From Gorsachius magnificus (taxonomy: Eukaryota > Chordata > Aves > Pelecaniformes > Ardeidae): a DNA stretch of 64,000 nt. This document shows positions 26,001 through 41,000 of this stretch, piece by piece (within the stretch, counting starts at the first letter, position 1; each line of letters opens with the position of its first letter). Below the pieces are notes generated by a model. That model saw only the letters and a list, made by a program, of their open reading frames with translations, was not told where the DNA came from and searched no databases. A program made the position numbers and the translations under genes. The DNA lies in assembly GCA_034008185.1 (NCBI GenBank), contig CM067086.1, forward strand, positions 13,206,507 to 13,270,506, in the 5' to 3' direction.

Positions 26001-29000
26001 CTTATCAATCAGAAGCCTTAATGACACCATGTCAAACAACATACAGCACCAAAATGAGGCTCCAAGGAGGGATTTACTTCAACTGATGCAGAGCAAATTT
26101 TAGGTTATGACTATTACAGAGTTCAGCATAAGATTCAGTCACAGATGTGTTGCTGAACAGTGCTGGTGTAACTAAATCTCCAGATTTGGCCCTATTTTGT
26201 CGTACTGACTACAGCACAGGAAACAATGCCAGCTATAGGCAGTAACACACAGGCCTGCCCAAGACATAACTGGTTCTCTCTCTATCTGAAAGAGTGTATG
26301 CTTGCTCTCATAGCACTCCAACACAATACAAATACATGCGTAATGAAATACCTATTACTATGCACATACAATTAAAAGGACAACAAATAGCCGTTGTAGC
26401 GCATGCAGTTTTTAAAAGACCTGATATCAGGAAATTATTGACAAGATGTTTTACCATGAGCTGCAGTCATTATCTCTTTGAGCCTCCTGTACTGGCTGAG
26501 CAAGAGCGTCAACTCCTCTATTCGACGGTCCTGTGAAAAGCATGAAATAAAATCGTATTTAAAATCTGATGTTTAACCTGCAGAAACACCGTATTACACA
26601 TTCATTTCTATGATTTTGGCCTGCATTTCCAGAAAGTAGGATCAGGTCTCTCACACGCCTTGTAAAGAACATATCTTGGCTTTTATTTGCCATCATACAT
26701 AGTATTTTCTGGACAGTGTGAGATCATGGATATAAGGAAGCCAAAGGAATTTGACATTATTAGTAAATTAGTTATGAGTCGAGCGAATATTCTGGGGTTC
26801 AACCTCAGCTGCATGAAGTGGGCAGTGTTTGGTTTTTTGCTAGCATTGTACCTGTAATTGTAAAGCAAATCACGTTTATGTTTTGTATAGTTTAATCTAG
26901 TCATGTTCTTTAATTAATCCTCTATTATAGAATACGTTTTGCATTCTGACAGCTACACTTACATCAGTTTTGAACACACCTTTTTGAACTTAGGCAGTCA
27001 AACCTGTACAGAACCAGAGAAATGAGGTCTTGTGAACATCCGATGCATGATCCGACTCCACTCCTTCTCCAATACCTAACACTTTCTTATTACGCATAGA
27101 AAGCATCTCGATTTGCATATTCAGGAAGGGCGCTTTCCTTTTGTACAGATGCAACACAGCAATGGGTAGTGATCATTATTTGGTTGGATCTGTCATTTCT
27201 CTCGTTTCAATACATGATATTGCGTCCCCAATGATAAAAAATTCTTCCTATTGGTCACTTACATGCGCAATCATGCAATTTGCACTCTGACAGTTTGTCC
27301 TGTTTCTTTGACTCCAGTTCTAAACTATTCCCATGCAATAACCTTGCCCAGCACTGTGACTACAGAGCACTGAATGCAAACCCAAGCAAGTAATAAAGAA
27401 CTAGATTTCACAAGCAGGTGTCAGGAAAGCCACGGGAGCAGAGAAGTGGGCACTGCAAAAAAAAAAAACACCAAACCATCCTTCCAGGGAAGTTCGCAAG
27501 TAAGGAAGTGGTTAGGTGAAACTGAGCTGCTGCGCTGCAGAGCGAGGTCAGCGTCAGAGATACTTCAAGTCTGCTCCAGTACACGTATGCTACGTTACAG
27601 CAGATGCCAACTGAGTTGTAGGAGTAACTGCACAGAAACCAGGCCTTTGCCACATTACAGAGTGGTAGGGGATGCTGATCCTCCCTTCATGCCTCAGCAA
27701 GTATACCAAGGAGGCCTAAACCAGATACCCAGTTATCCCAACTACCGATAGAAGCAACAGGTTCTTCTTCACAGCAAAGAACTGAGACTAACATACCCTT
27801 TTTTAAAAAAAGAAACACGTGCACCACTTACAAGCAATTTAGTTGAGTGCTTCCTGTCCTAAATGACACAAGGAATATTTAGCGTTATCCCAAAAGCTAT
27901 TTAGAGCTATTTTCCCTTAGGAAGACTACTTTGTTTTGCAATATTACTGAAGGTAACAGTTCTACATTAAACCATCAGTCCACTATTTTAAATGCTACAG
28001 TTTCCAAGGAAATAACCCTCCTTTCCCAGTGAGTATATCCAGGTATTGGGACATAAGCAACAATATTCTGTGTTCCCTTCTAATGCAAAAATCTTATAAA
28101 GACTTGGAATAATTTTAGCAAAAGATAATGCTACATCTTTTATTTTCCAGATGTGAATTTCGTCTTTTTGATTTTTTTTAAAGAATTAAATGTGTTATGA
28201 GTCTCATTAATGTTCTCCAGAATTATCAATGTACAGTACCCAGATTCCCCACTTACTAAAGGAAGTTTTTTGGGATGTCTATTACTGTCTATTTGATCAT
28301 ATACGAGTGTGCCACCATAAAGGAAAATCCCAAGGCCTGGTTTATTATCATAAAAAAAGAATTACAATTTTCACAAGAATTAGTCCCCCTCAACTCCCCC
28401 CGCCCCCCTCCAAAAATAAGGAACAATTTATGTAGTAAGTCAATGGCATCTGAAGGTGGAGATTCAACATTCTCCCAAAAATGAGCCTACACCTTGCACA
28501 TGAATTGTCCGATTGACAGGCAAACAGCATGCAGGTGGTAAGAGACAAAAACCATAGTTACCATTTAAATGAGTTTAATTTCACTCATCCTCTCCTTTAA
28601 TACTCCTTTTTTTATTATTATTATTTTACCCTTGTCTCTCTAAATCCTGGTCCCTTTCTTGCGAAATTTGAGTCTGATTCAAAGGCCACTCCGGCTTTCT
28701 TTTAATATCACAATGAAACTGGGGATTATCAATGCACTTCAGATTAGGTTGGAAGATGAAGAGCTGTCAGAAATGACCAAACCTTAGTGATCTTTTCAGT
28801 AGCAGAAACCAGGAGATTCTGCTCATTACAGGTTCGGCTTTCTACTCCCCTCTGGAATCTAATGAGCCTCCCAAGTTCCACAGCCAGGTTAGCAAGGTCA
28901 GCCACAATTTCTATTTAAAAAATCAACCTTCTCATGGGATAATCCAAGAATCAGGGCTATATCACACTTACAGAGAGCATGTGGTTCAGATCATGACAGA

Positions 29001-32000
29001 GATTCAAACCCATCATTTCATTCTTATTGTAAAGAGCAAGGATTTTCTCACCTTTTCTTCATTTGCAGCCAATAACGATTCCATTCCTATCTTCAATCGT
29101 TGAACTTCTTGATCTAGAAATATTTTTTAAATGTTATACAGAAAATACACTTGCTATATTTAGTGTAAACAATGTATGTTTTGTGATGCTCTCCCTATGA
29201 TCTTATGAGTAAGCAAACCCACGTCTGTGGCATGGCAAACACACTGTTAAACCACATTTAACTTGGAGCTTTTCAAAAGCTGAACGATTGAAAGCATCGC
29301 ACAACACAAATGTGCTGGTTTTGCTTATAAAAGGCTACATAATGTTATTTTATACTCTAAAAGTCAGGTAATAATAAAAAAGAAACATTGACATTTACTT
29401 TGCAAAAGACGAGAGTGCGTTTTCTTTTACACACTTAAGGAAATAATTTTAAGTATGATCGAAAATTACTTATATTCCATCTGGGAAAAATATTCACCAG
29501 TTTATGACAAGTAGTTCAAGGACATTCACAAAACTTGGAAATGAAAAATAACAAAAGCTAGGTTGACACAAGGAAAAATTGTAATTTTTTCTTTTCTTAA
29601 AACATCTCAGTATGAATAACTGAGTTAAAATCTACATCAAGAGCTAATACAGAATTGCTTCCCACACAATTTAGTGTTACAAGATGGAGGTTATTCAGGA
29701 ATGTTGTAGTCAATTAAAATGCACTCTCTGAAAATTTATGAGGTTGTTAATCACGTCATCCTAACTTTGCTGAACCAAATCTTTCATTTCTTCTCTAGAC
29801 ATTACTCCTAGCAAGTCCTCCAGTACAAACCTATACTAAATAAAGTCTAGATGATGGAGACAGAACCTGAAATAGTTTATCTGCTGAAATAATTTATCTG
29901 CTGCAACTGCCACTCAAGGAATTCATGCTTTGACATTAAAACAGACCCACTTGTTTCACAAAAAGACTATGAAAAACAGATGTGGCAGGCATGAAGTGAG
30001 AGAGAAGAAAGAAAAATCAATATTGCTAAAGAGCATATTTTAAAAAGAAAAAAGTTTTACAACTAGATGTTGAACATACAATGCCATATCTAGACTACTG
30101 GCGAAAACTGTAATTAGTTTTTCTTGTAGTGATTCTGAAAAATACACACCTTGTAATTATTAAAGTTTTAAAACATGTAAATGAACTTTGCAAAAGAGAA
30201 GACTTAGCAACACAAGAGATGCACAGGCACAGCCAAATGAAAAAAAGCCAGCAACAGTGGGCAAGCAATTGGAAATTTTTAAAAAGCCATTAAAAAAAAA
30301 AAAAAAAAAATCACAGTCCTACTAATTTCTCTTTATAAATATTAGACTTCAAAAACAACTATTGTCAAGGTATTTTAAGCACATTAAAGCAAACTTTACT
30401 TACAATATTTATAACAACATTAAGTATGGAAACATTTTTATCCAGACTTTTTTTTTTAAATTTAGTGCACTGATTAAAAAAAAAAATAAATCCCAAATCC
30501 TTCCTCTCCAAAGGCGGCAGCATTCAATTAAACTTGCAATTAAAGCCATCTTTCCAGATATTATATTGGTTTTACATGTATACAAATGAAAAGAGGTAAA
30601 GGTTAAGTTCTGGCTTTGTTAACCTTGACAATGTCCCTTTGAAGTCCAATTATCTGATTTGTGAACTTCTGATTTTTTTCCCTGAAGTGAAATCTTACCA
30701 AACAGGGCAAGCAGCTGTCTGCTTGCTGCAAGCAATGAAAGCAATGTCTCATGTATATTACAGTTAGACAGCCAAGTCTAAACAAACATTGCATTATTCC
30801 TGCAGAATGCATTTGAGTTATAATTTGTGTGAAAGGAACAGTGAGATAAAGCCAAAAGTGAATTGCGAGGCTTACGTTTTTCTTTTAGCCTTCTCCTATA
30901 AACTTCCTCTACGATGGTAAATGGTGAGAGTCAAATAAAGTATGTAGAAAAAGCACATATTAGATAAATTTTGCAATTTAATTAGAATATGCATTCTAGC
31001 ATACTACAAGTACATTGATATTATTTTCCAACTTTATTTCAGAAGACCACATATAAAACTGATAAATCGGTAATATTTTTGCAGAAGAATTATTACTACT
31101 GCATGCTGTTTCCATTTAAATATAGTCTAAGTGGTTTCCTTAAGCGTAGCCTGAAGAATCTGTACAGGATTTGATTCTTCTTCCACTGGAATCAAGGACA
31201 CTTTCACCCATCTTCAGCATGATCAGGAACACACTACTGGAAGCTAAGAGTTGCTGAGCTCTTGATTTATTGTCATACCTCTAATCTTCTCTATCTTTCC
31301 CTTGAAATAATATAAATTATTTGGAATATCATAGAAAATACAAAATTCTATTAGTAGAAGAGTTCCTCTACAAAACAATGCTGTTAGACAAACTAATTTT
31401 CTAGTTAGACATGCAGTTCTCTACATGCACAAGCTCTGCAGCTGAGTGAAATCAGCACCAGGTGTATGTTAAGTCACTTATTTGGAATAAACAACAGCCA
31501 AAATACAGAGTCTTCTGAAAAGACACATCTGCATTAATTCCTGTAAGGAGATTCTCTGTAAGCCCTGAGAAAGAGGTAGCACAGCACCTCAAAAGTCACA
31601 TCTCAATAAGGGCACTCTTTGGAAGCATTAGTTAACACCCACAAAAGACGTTAGTGCACCTAAGCTGATGCGCTGCAGTTGGCTACACACAAATATTCCT
31701 GCATGGGTAAGTGCCAGTATTACAGAAGAAAAAGGTCACTAATATCATACTGCCCACAGCCCAGCAACTGACAGAAGCTCCAGGGAGTCAATATTTCAGA
31801 GAACTGTGACACGAGTGGTTGAGAGACCAAAGGCTAAACAAACTGGTTTATTTGCCATCGAGCTGTATCAGCAGTGCAGGTTTAAAACAGAAACCTCCAC
31901 TATCAGAGAATCATAGAACAGCCCAGGCTGGAAGGGACCTTGAAAGACCATCTGGTCCAACCTTTGCTAGGACAGGGAGCCTAAACGATGTATAGTCTTG

Positions 32001-35000
32001 AAGAAAGGAAAGATGCAAATCAATGACTACATTTTTGAATGTTTGGATGTTTAAATGTAATGCTTAGCTACCACTGTGACAATTTTTTTTTCTTAAAAAA
32101 TGGAAACTGCAAAGATTTTTAAAAGAAATTTTGAAGGCATACACACACACAAAATAATATATTCCCACTAAGCTACAATGACTCTTTCAAATTATAAATA
32201 AAATTCCAGTAGAAAAAGTTTCAGTGCCCTTAGGATACTTACTGCAATTTGTGCTGGCTCTGGATTGGGACAGAATTTCACACATTAAAGGCCTCTATTC
32301 TACCAGAAGACAAATTACATTTTCACCATTTTTCCTCCCAAAATAAATTTAAGTCCATTCTTATATTTCTTTGTATTCCTTTGAAATGCTGAGCCAAGGT
32401 GCTACCAAAGTGAACTTAAAGTAGGGGTTTGGACTTTCAATTTTAATTCCCCTCCTCTTACCTCTTTCTGCCACTTCACTATGTGATGAGGTCCTAGAGA
32501 GCTGACTTTGTAAACGTTCTATTTCTGCATCTTTGAGAGCTAATTGCTCTTGAAGCTGGGCTATCTCAGCCTGAAAGAGAAAGCAACAAATTCAGAATAA
32601 CATTGTCACCAATTCTCTGTGATTCTTTCCCATGAACTAGAAGACTTCTAAGCGTAACACTTTCTTCAACTCATGTCCTGTTCCCAACTCAGGACATTTC
32701 ATGAACGCTGTAACCACCTTACATATTTCATGGTGTTACTGTTCTATTCCTTTTACAGAAGCTCACTTCTTCCAATGCAATTAGCTCTCAAAGGAGAAAG
32801 ACTTACTTTTCAAGGATTCCTGTAGGTAAAAAAACTCTGGAAAGCTCTCAATGCTACAGCGCTGGTCTATAATAATGACTATTATAGGGCAACTCCTGAG
32901 TTTTGCATGAAGAACAGTAAAAGATAACAAAGCATTTTTAAAAAGATACTATTTTTTATCCTAGCTACTACTTAGTAATATAACTGCAAATCTATTAATG
33001 CTGAGCCCTTTTCTGAGTAGCATGACAAAATCATTCTTCGTCATATCAATAGGCTAGAAGCAAAGCATGGCTTGGAAAACAACCAACAATATGAAACAAG
33101 GTATCAGTGATTCATTTACACTTACTGCAATTTGTGCTGCCACTAGATTGGGATAGAATATCACACATTAAGCCCTCAACATTACAGGGGAAAAAGAATT
33201 CCATGATTGTCCAGCTTGAAATAGAGTGACTCTCATCCCTTTTTCCTATTTATGAGAAAAACTGTCAAGAGCAAGCTTTACTAACTCAGTAGCTTTATTC
33301 AGATTTTTTTTAGCAGCCTTAAAGCCTTTATATGTCAATATTTTGCATTTCCCCTAGCAAAAGCATACCAAACCTCCTTGCAGTTAAAGAAGAAAAAAAA
33401 AAAAAAGAAGAAAAAAGGAAACAAACAACAAAATCACTGATGTGACCAGTTTCTCAAAATACTAAAATAAAGCAGGAAAAAATGCAAAACACCAAACAAC
33501 ATAATGCACACAGGGAAAACCATGGACTAGTTTACTCTAATACACAATCTTATTTTTACCAGGAAGCAAACAGCTGGATGGCAGCAAAAGATCACCACAC
33601 TGCCTGCAATTCCATATGGAATGGAAGAATCTGCCTTGTTGCATCTCTAAAGAGCTCCTACACTTCCCAGTGACTAATATGCTTTTTATATCCCACCATG
33701 GAAGTATTCCAGTTTCTCATCTAAGAAGCTGGAGCCACAGGAAGACAAAAGCTGCAGACCTCTTAATACCAGACTTGGATTTGCCTCCCCAGTCTATTTG
33801 ATCTCGTTGCTCTTTTAAATGCCCTCTTTTCCTTTAATGTCTCATTCCTGCCATCTCTACAATTATTTTTCTTCCCTTTCTAGTCCTTTTTTTCCTTTCC
33901 TAATCTTTATCTGTCTTGGCAGCTGGCCACACACTGCTTGAGAAAATATTTTCCCAAAGACTCTTCATTTCCACCACGTCAGAGAAAACATTTGTATGGA
34001 TACAAGAGCTATTATCTTATTAGGAAAAAAGGCACAATAGCAATATTTCAATATTCATCTAGGAATTCTCAAAAGAAAGAAATGGTAATACAAATAATAG
34101 CCGTCTGTCATTTCTGGATCAAGCTATCAAGTATTAAAAAGAAAACTCAGTTTAATAACTTGGAATGTTTTTCCAAGATCCAACCACAACTCAAAAAAGT
34201 CAGTCATTTGTATGAACAGGGATTACACTGCTACACAAATAAAAGGAGATGTGATTACAGCACAAAAGTGTACCTCAACAGGGAAAAACAATAAGGTGCT
34301 TTTTAATCTAGTGGAAAAGGGCTAAAAATTCAACCTAGAAATAAAGTGCAACTGTTTAACAATGGTGAACTAGAAAAATTTATTACTGGGGAAAATGATG
34401 AAATGTTTCAAATATTGGGTTTCTCCGGATTATGATCCAGCAGTTTTCCAGAATTTAAGGTCAACAGAAGGGTAAGGCAGCTATGCACTTTGGTATACAT
34501 GAAGTCAAAGCGTATGATCTAATGGTGTATTTTAGGCTTAATGTCTATTAAAATAAATTCCATAGTAAGTGAACACCCAACCAACTTTGTATGTCTGTCC
34601 TCTTTAGTCTGGAAAGTGTACTGCACAGACGCTTATCACCATTACACAATAAAAGACAGAAAAACCTTCAAAGAGGCCTTTCCTCAGAACAGGTCTTTTG
34701 TAAATCAAAATGCCTCTTCCCCCCCCCTTTTTAAAAAAAAAAAAAAAAGAATTACAAAAAGATAGAAGACTGGAAACTGCAGGGAGGGAGCAAAAGGCAC
34801 AAAAAGAAGCTACAAAAACTTTAAACCAAAATATTTATTGCAAAGATGGTTGAAGAAAACTTGACTTTATAGTAGATCCTGACACAAGGCAATTGTAAGA
34901 AAAGCAAATATTGATGAGAATTGGAGTGCATCCCTTTCCAGCTGAAATAAGTCTGTCATTAGTAAATGCCAAGTATTCTGCTTACTTTAGTTGCTTTTAA

Positions 35001-38000
35001 TTTCCACTCATACTGATTTCTTTCATTTTCCATTTCTTCCACTTTAATTTTGAGGTGTTTAAGTTCCTGTAGCAAGCCCTGCAAAGGGAGAATAGCAGCG
35101 AAGAATAAGATTACTCTGGTAGATATTAATTTTCCATAATCCTGAATTAAACATCATGCATGAGCCACACAGTAACGAACACTAAACCACCACGTTAAAA
35201 ACTGTGACCTAGTCTAAGATGACAAAAATGATTTTGAATTTAGAGATAAGGAATACTTTCTCACTCTCCACCTGAAATTATGAGCAAATTTCTTAGTCAT
35301 AGTAAGGAATGCAGCTGAGCCTGGCGGAGTCACGCATCTCTTGGTGAAAATGAGCCAAAAAAATCCACAACTGCAGTCTCAATCAAACTATTAGGGGATT
35401 TTGAGGAGTTGTGGGGGTTTTGTTGTTTTGTTAGGGTTTTTTTTGTCTTGCTTTGTTTTTCAGCCACCTCAAAGTGAGCTGAACCACACAGTGCTGAAAG
35501 ATTGTTAACTTTCATTAAAGTGACAATCCTCTCCCCAAACAGGTGTTTAAGTTACTTATCAAGAAAAACAACTCAGATTAAATAGTATCTAGCAAGTTAT
35601 AGGCATTTAATACCAGATGCACACAGTCAGATATGACTACAAATATGTGACTTTCAGCATTGATGTTTGCCCCTTTGCAAATGGAGCTGATGCAGCACAG
35701 AGCTGCAGCCAACCAGGGTTCTTAACATTCTCCATCTCTTCCTCTGATGAAGTTATCTCTTAAATGTCCCTTCTCCCTTTCCTCGACAGAACTGTATCTT
35801 ATTGCTCATTCTGAAGGACAATACTATTAAATTCCTGATGGAGCTCTGATAAGACCAAATATCTTAAAATGAAGGAATGGAAAAATTCGTAAGTGTAACT
35901 CAATTTAGAATCCTGTGTAGTATATACATTAAGCAACCATACTAATATCTTGGATTATATCAATGTTTATTTTGAATCACTCCCAGATTTGAGTCTCAGA
36001 TTATTTCCCCAATATGCAACTTGTACTGTAGTCTAATAGTTCACTAGCTAGTTCTGAACAGAGGCAAGCTCAGAAACAATAGCACTATTTTCAAAGTAGA
36101 CATCACACCCAAATGAATTATTTTTGCAAAATAAACCTATGAGAAAAATTACTGAAAAGCTCTCTCACATTGTAAGCAGATTATTTATAAAATGAGTTCT
36201 GGAGATCCAAATTTTAACCAAAGAGCAACTAAAGCAAACTAATTTAAAAGCAAATATTAAAATGGACTTTTTCAGGCATACCAGTATCATTCTTCCTTCA
36301 GTAAATCTAAGCAGTTTAAGTAAAGTAGCTTTTGTTTTGACATGTGATATAGTTTTGACCACATACAACTAGGATCTGTAATGTAAATTCAAAAATGCTT
36401 TTCTAGTAACTGCTAATATCAGAGAATCAATAAAAATGCATTGGATTTGCTAATTTAAAGGTACGAGGAGATTGGTTTTATTATGGCTCTTTTCATTCAC
36501 TGTAACATTATAATTAGAAAAAGAAAGGATACATTTCAGATAGCCTTAAAACTGTATTTTATACCTGTGTTAAGCTTTTAAGATACTCAGGAATTAATAA
36601 TCTGTGTTCAGAGGACTAGTTAGGGTGCACCATCATGCATTGGTAGGGTGACATTATCATGACGAAAATTAGCAAACCTCCAAACCATGCTAGCATGCTG
36701 TATATCAAACCAACAAATCTCAACTAAGGGAGAAAAAACCCCAAACCCAAACCCCCAAATCAAAAAAACCCCCCCGCACCAGTACTACAGACCTACAAGT
36801 AAAACTACAATAATAAAAAAAACCTGAAAGAGGTGATTGGGTCTTACAGATATCTGGTGCTTTAGTTGACAGACATCAATGGTGACCAAATTTGTCCCAA
36901 TAATCGGGGGTGGGTGTCTGGGGTGGGGGTTTTTTGGTAATTTTTATGACCACCTCACTCTTTGCTAATGAAAACCACAAAGATTAATGCCAATAATTCA
37001 CAACATAGCTCTGGTCAGTGGAATTGAGTTTCTGCAAGAGCAGACAAGAGGCAATATACAGCTTCTGCTAAGGTGTACTTCTCGTACATCACACTGAGAG
37101 CAATTCTTCTGGCTGAGAGTCTCTACCACTGATCTTGGACTAGATTGAGGACCATTAGGTGTCAAGTCTGGCTTCCTATCTTGATACTTTCTTTCTTGGA
37201 TTCTACTATTAATTTCCAGCTGCAGTCTACACATCTGCTCCTGTAGCTCACTGATCAGGTTCACTACTGACTGAAAACATGGGAAGAAAGGAAAAAAAAA
37301 GAAAAAAGAGAAAAAAAGAGACAAGTGAGAAGGAAAATGATGCAAAGAAGATACTTCTACAGTTGCAGCACAAGGAAATACATGAAGCACATCGAAGGCA
37401 AACTAAAAAAAGACAGATTATGTATTTCCCTTCTGATAAAGTGTATGTGAATGGGATACAAACCTGGAATATTGCACAAAGCTACAGTTTAAATAGAACA
37501 GAATCTATATTCCAGACCAATTCATGACTCTGATCCTAATGTGAAGATCAGAAATTGGGCCCTTCATTTTTGGAAACTTATCCAGTCACATGAAGTGAGA
37601 TATCAGGAAAAATTGGAACATATTTTAATATGCTGGCTCAGAGGCACAATTTTGCTGAAATGGACTTGATTACATTAATTTACACAGCCAAATCATCCAC
37701 TAGGAAGAAATTGCTAAGTGCTCAGTTGGGGCCATAACCTACTCTTTCGTAATTTATACATAGAATTTACTAATAAAGTAATTCTGCTTCCAGGTCTAGC
37801 TAGGCAGTATCTTGGCATGGAGAAAAACTTAAACAGCATACATAGGAGAAATCAAAGGATACCACAGGAGAAAAAGTAATGATTTTTAAAGTGCACCGAT
37901 TCACTGGCCAGCTTCTTCGAATTGTGTGTATCAGCAATACACACAAAAAAATCCAGCTACAGAAAGCAAACCAAAGACAAGTATTAAAATCTAACATTTC

Positions 38001-41000
38001 ACCTGAATTCCCCAACACAGTAGCAAATAGTGCTGAGTATTTTCTCGGGTATTACAAGTTTGGAGTGCACATTATGCATTTCATGGACATTAACAACATA
38101 CGTTTTGTGATTTGTCAATCTTCTCAAGTGGAATAAATGTGATGAGATTAATCCGTCTTCCAAAGGAGTGAAAAAGACAACAGATGACATGGCATAATTA
38201 TTTTTTTCTTTGTTACAATGCACAACAGTCCTCCTGTAATCTCATCTCTCTGGTGAACCAATAATCTCAAAGCTAGGGAACAACTACTGCGAGGACAGGA
38301 CACTATTCTCACCAGGTAAGTATTCAACATAACCAATCTCAAATGTATCAGTGTCCACGGACAACTTTAAACATTCACAAAGATTCCCTTTCAAAAGCAT
38401 ATGTATCAGTTAGGTAAAAGAGTTTCATATCAGGTAAGAATTTTTATAGGGCACTGTGCTTAAGATGAAATTCAGAAAAGCAGTGAAATATGAGAATAAT
38501 ATGTACAAAGTGAAATACGCAATCAGGATCATAATGTCTGATGCTCATCCTCTTTTATCCAACAAACCTTTTATGCACATAAATAAGGATTGGTTCCCTA
38601 AACACTAAAAAAAATTTAGAATGAGTACTGTGCCCCAGCATACCAACTCTGCAATATCCAGTCTTTCATAGGCTGACATGTCTTGCCAGCTGCACAGGTA
38701 AGAAAAAACAGTCTCCTTCAGCATCAGCTCCCTTACGTGAAGCCATATCCTTCCTATGCTTGGTGGCAACATCAGCCACTTCGCAGCAACACAGTAGGAC
38801 AATGGTGAGGAGAACGTCCTCCTAGCTAACTCATTCTCTTATCAGAACAAGCCAAGGCAGAACACCTGTAGGACTAGCTGCATGTACAATTTAGATACTA
38901 CCACAATCCCTCCCCATCTTCCATGCTTTGATTTTGTTTCTTTTTTACCGTCATCTCCACAATCAGATGACTCACTGAGCAATACCAACTGGAGACTGGT
39001 ATCATCAGGACACACATACATCTCCTGCTTTCTTGTAAGCACCAACATTTTAGTCTGTGCTCATCTTTGGCAGAGAACACTGTTAACACGTACAAGGTTC
39101 TGAAGAACCGCTGCTCAAACAAGATGCACAGACTTTTAAGCACAAACTGACAGCTGCTCCAGTTGTGGCAACATGGGAGAGTTCAGAAACACTTCTGCTG
39201 CAGCCTTGTAATTCTTTTCTCTTTTGCCTCACATTAAAAACAGGAATGAGAAACACTCTGTACCCACACAAACTTGACAGTACAGAAACGGCAGCAATCC
39301 TTACCCAGTGAAGGATGAGAGGTCTATGGAGGAGAAACAGATGAACTCCAGCTGCAATATATGCCTTTACAGTTGTTTCTAGCTTCAAGGTAGAAAAGGC
39401 ATCTTATGTTTGAGATTCAAGATGAAAATTTATTAACACTAACATACTATATCTTGAATTTAATTCAGGTGAGACAACAGACCAAAGTCCCCAGTGGGAG
39501 TCAGTGGCTCACTGACTCGTTTCTTTGAAATTGCAAGTAACTATGCACTAGGTATTTAATTCAGAAGTGTCCACACAAGAGCCACAGAACACTTCCCAAC
39601 AGCTTACAGCAAACTTCAGATCCTCAGTATGAAAAAGCAAAACCCACAAAACTTATCCCATGAAAGAAAAAGTAGGAGAGAAGAAGGGCTGCTAAGCAAG
39701 TAGAAATGGACAACTATTCCCCACAGTCTCCCGAGAGTGATAGGTGGTCTCTTTTGTCTACCTTCGGGTAGAGCAGGCATCTGCGCTGCCATTAATCACT
39801 TGGTAATGCTGCTCACTCACACCTTCCTACATTAAGAAAACACATTTCCAAAATTTCTAAGGCTTCTCAGGTAAGAGAAAAGTTCCTTCAGGTGGGATTT
39901 CAGAAACCTTCACAGCATCACTGCAGCAAAAGTAGAACATTATTCCACAAAAAAGGAATTAAAATGACAAAGCCAGGAGTGAGACTGACCATTTACAAGC
40001 AGCTATTCTCCCGGCCCCTGTGTTTTATATATATAAAAATAAATGGCACTTTAAATTTAGCATGTGCTTTTGAAGAGCCAGAGACAAGTGGCATTCAGTG
40101 TGAAATTAATACCTTTGAGAGGAGGCTAGAGATGTTTGATAAACTCTTTGCTGCTTACTAAAACCAAAACTAAACCACAGCTGCACAAGATAAAGTGAAA
40201 TGAATCTGACTCATTACAACTTTCTCATATTTAGCAGGATATCTTAATTTGTTTTGTTTACCCCCAACCCAACCAGTGAAATAATTCTACAGATAAATTC
40301 TATGTGACTGGAAACAGCTGCTGTGAAATAAGCTGACACAAAATTAAAGTGCAGAGCAAATTTTAGCTGAATTACTCTGCAATGTCACATTTAATTTTAA
40401 ACTTTTTAAACCCCATTATTATATTTAGAAATTGCAGGGTCAGCTATGAAGTATCATTAACAGGCTGTTTAAAAGGGTTTAACTCCTAGATGCCTCTAAC
40501 ACACGCACTAGGGTGAAAACTGAGGACTATTACTTCTGATAGTAGCAAATCTTTAAAAATCACCATTCTGCTCACCTCTGTCAGTCCTAAACTCGGTCTT
40601 CAAAGCAGCAATTGGCCAGCTGCAATCTATACAAAAGGCTCTATCTCTGTCACCCATAGCTTTATTCCACTTGATAAAAATACTAATTGCATTCATTTGA
40701 GGCATTATACACTGTAAGAGCATGTTGTAGTAGCCATGACATTCAGAGATACGATTACAAGATTAATTTCATTCAGTCACTGTCAGTTTGGAGAACTGTC
40801 TCACTCTGAAGTAATTAGGTTACCACAACACAACTCTGTACGCATAAACACGGGCAAACTAAAGGTTGGCATACATAAGAGTGGCTTATTCACTAGAAAG
40901 TTGTAGTTGGGCAGTGGAGGCAAAGAGTTCAGGAAGACACTCAAAGACGTTACACATTACCCAATTTAAGCAACTGGTGTAGTCTGATAGTATAATATAA

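Noticed and set aside
27374..27751. 125-codon plus-strand ORF
   Set aside because: Low-information composition within an intron, no family resemblance, and an antisense ORF of similar length.
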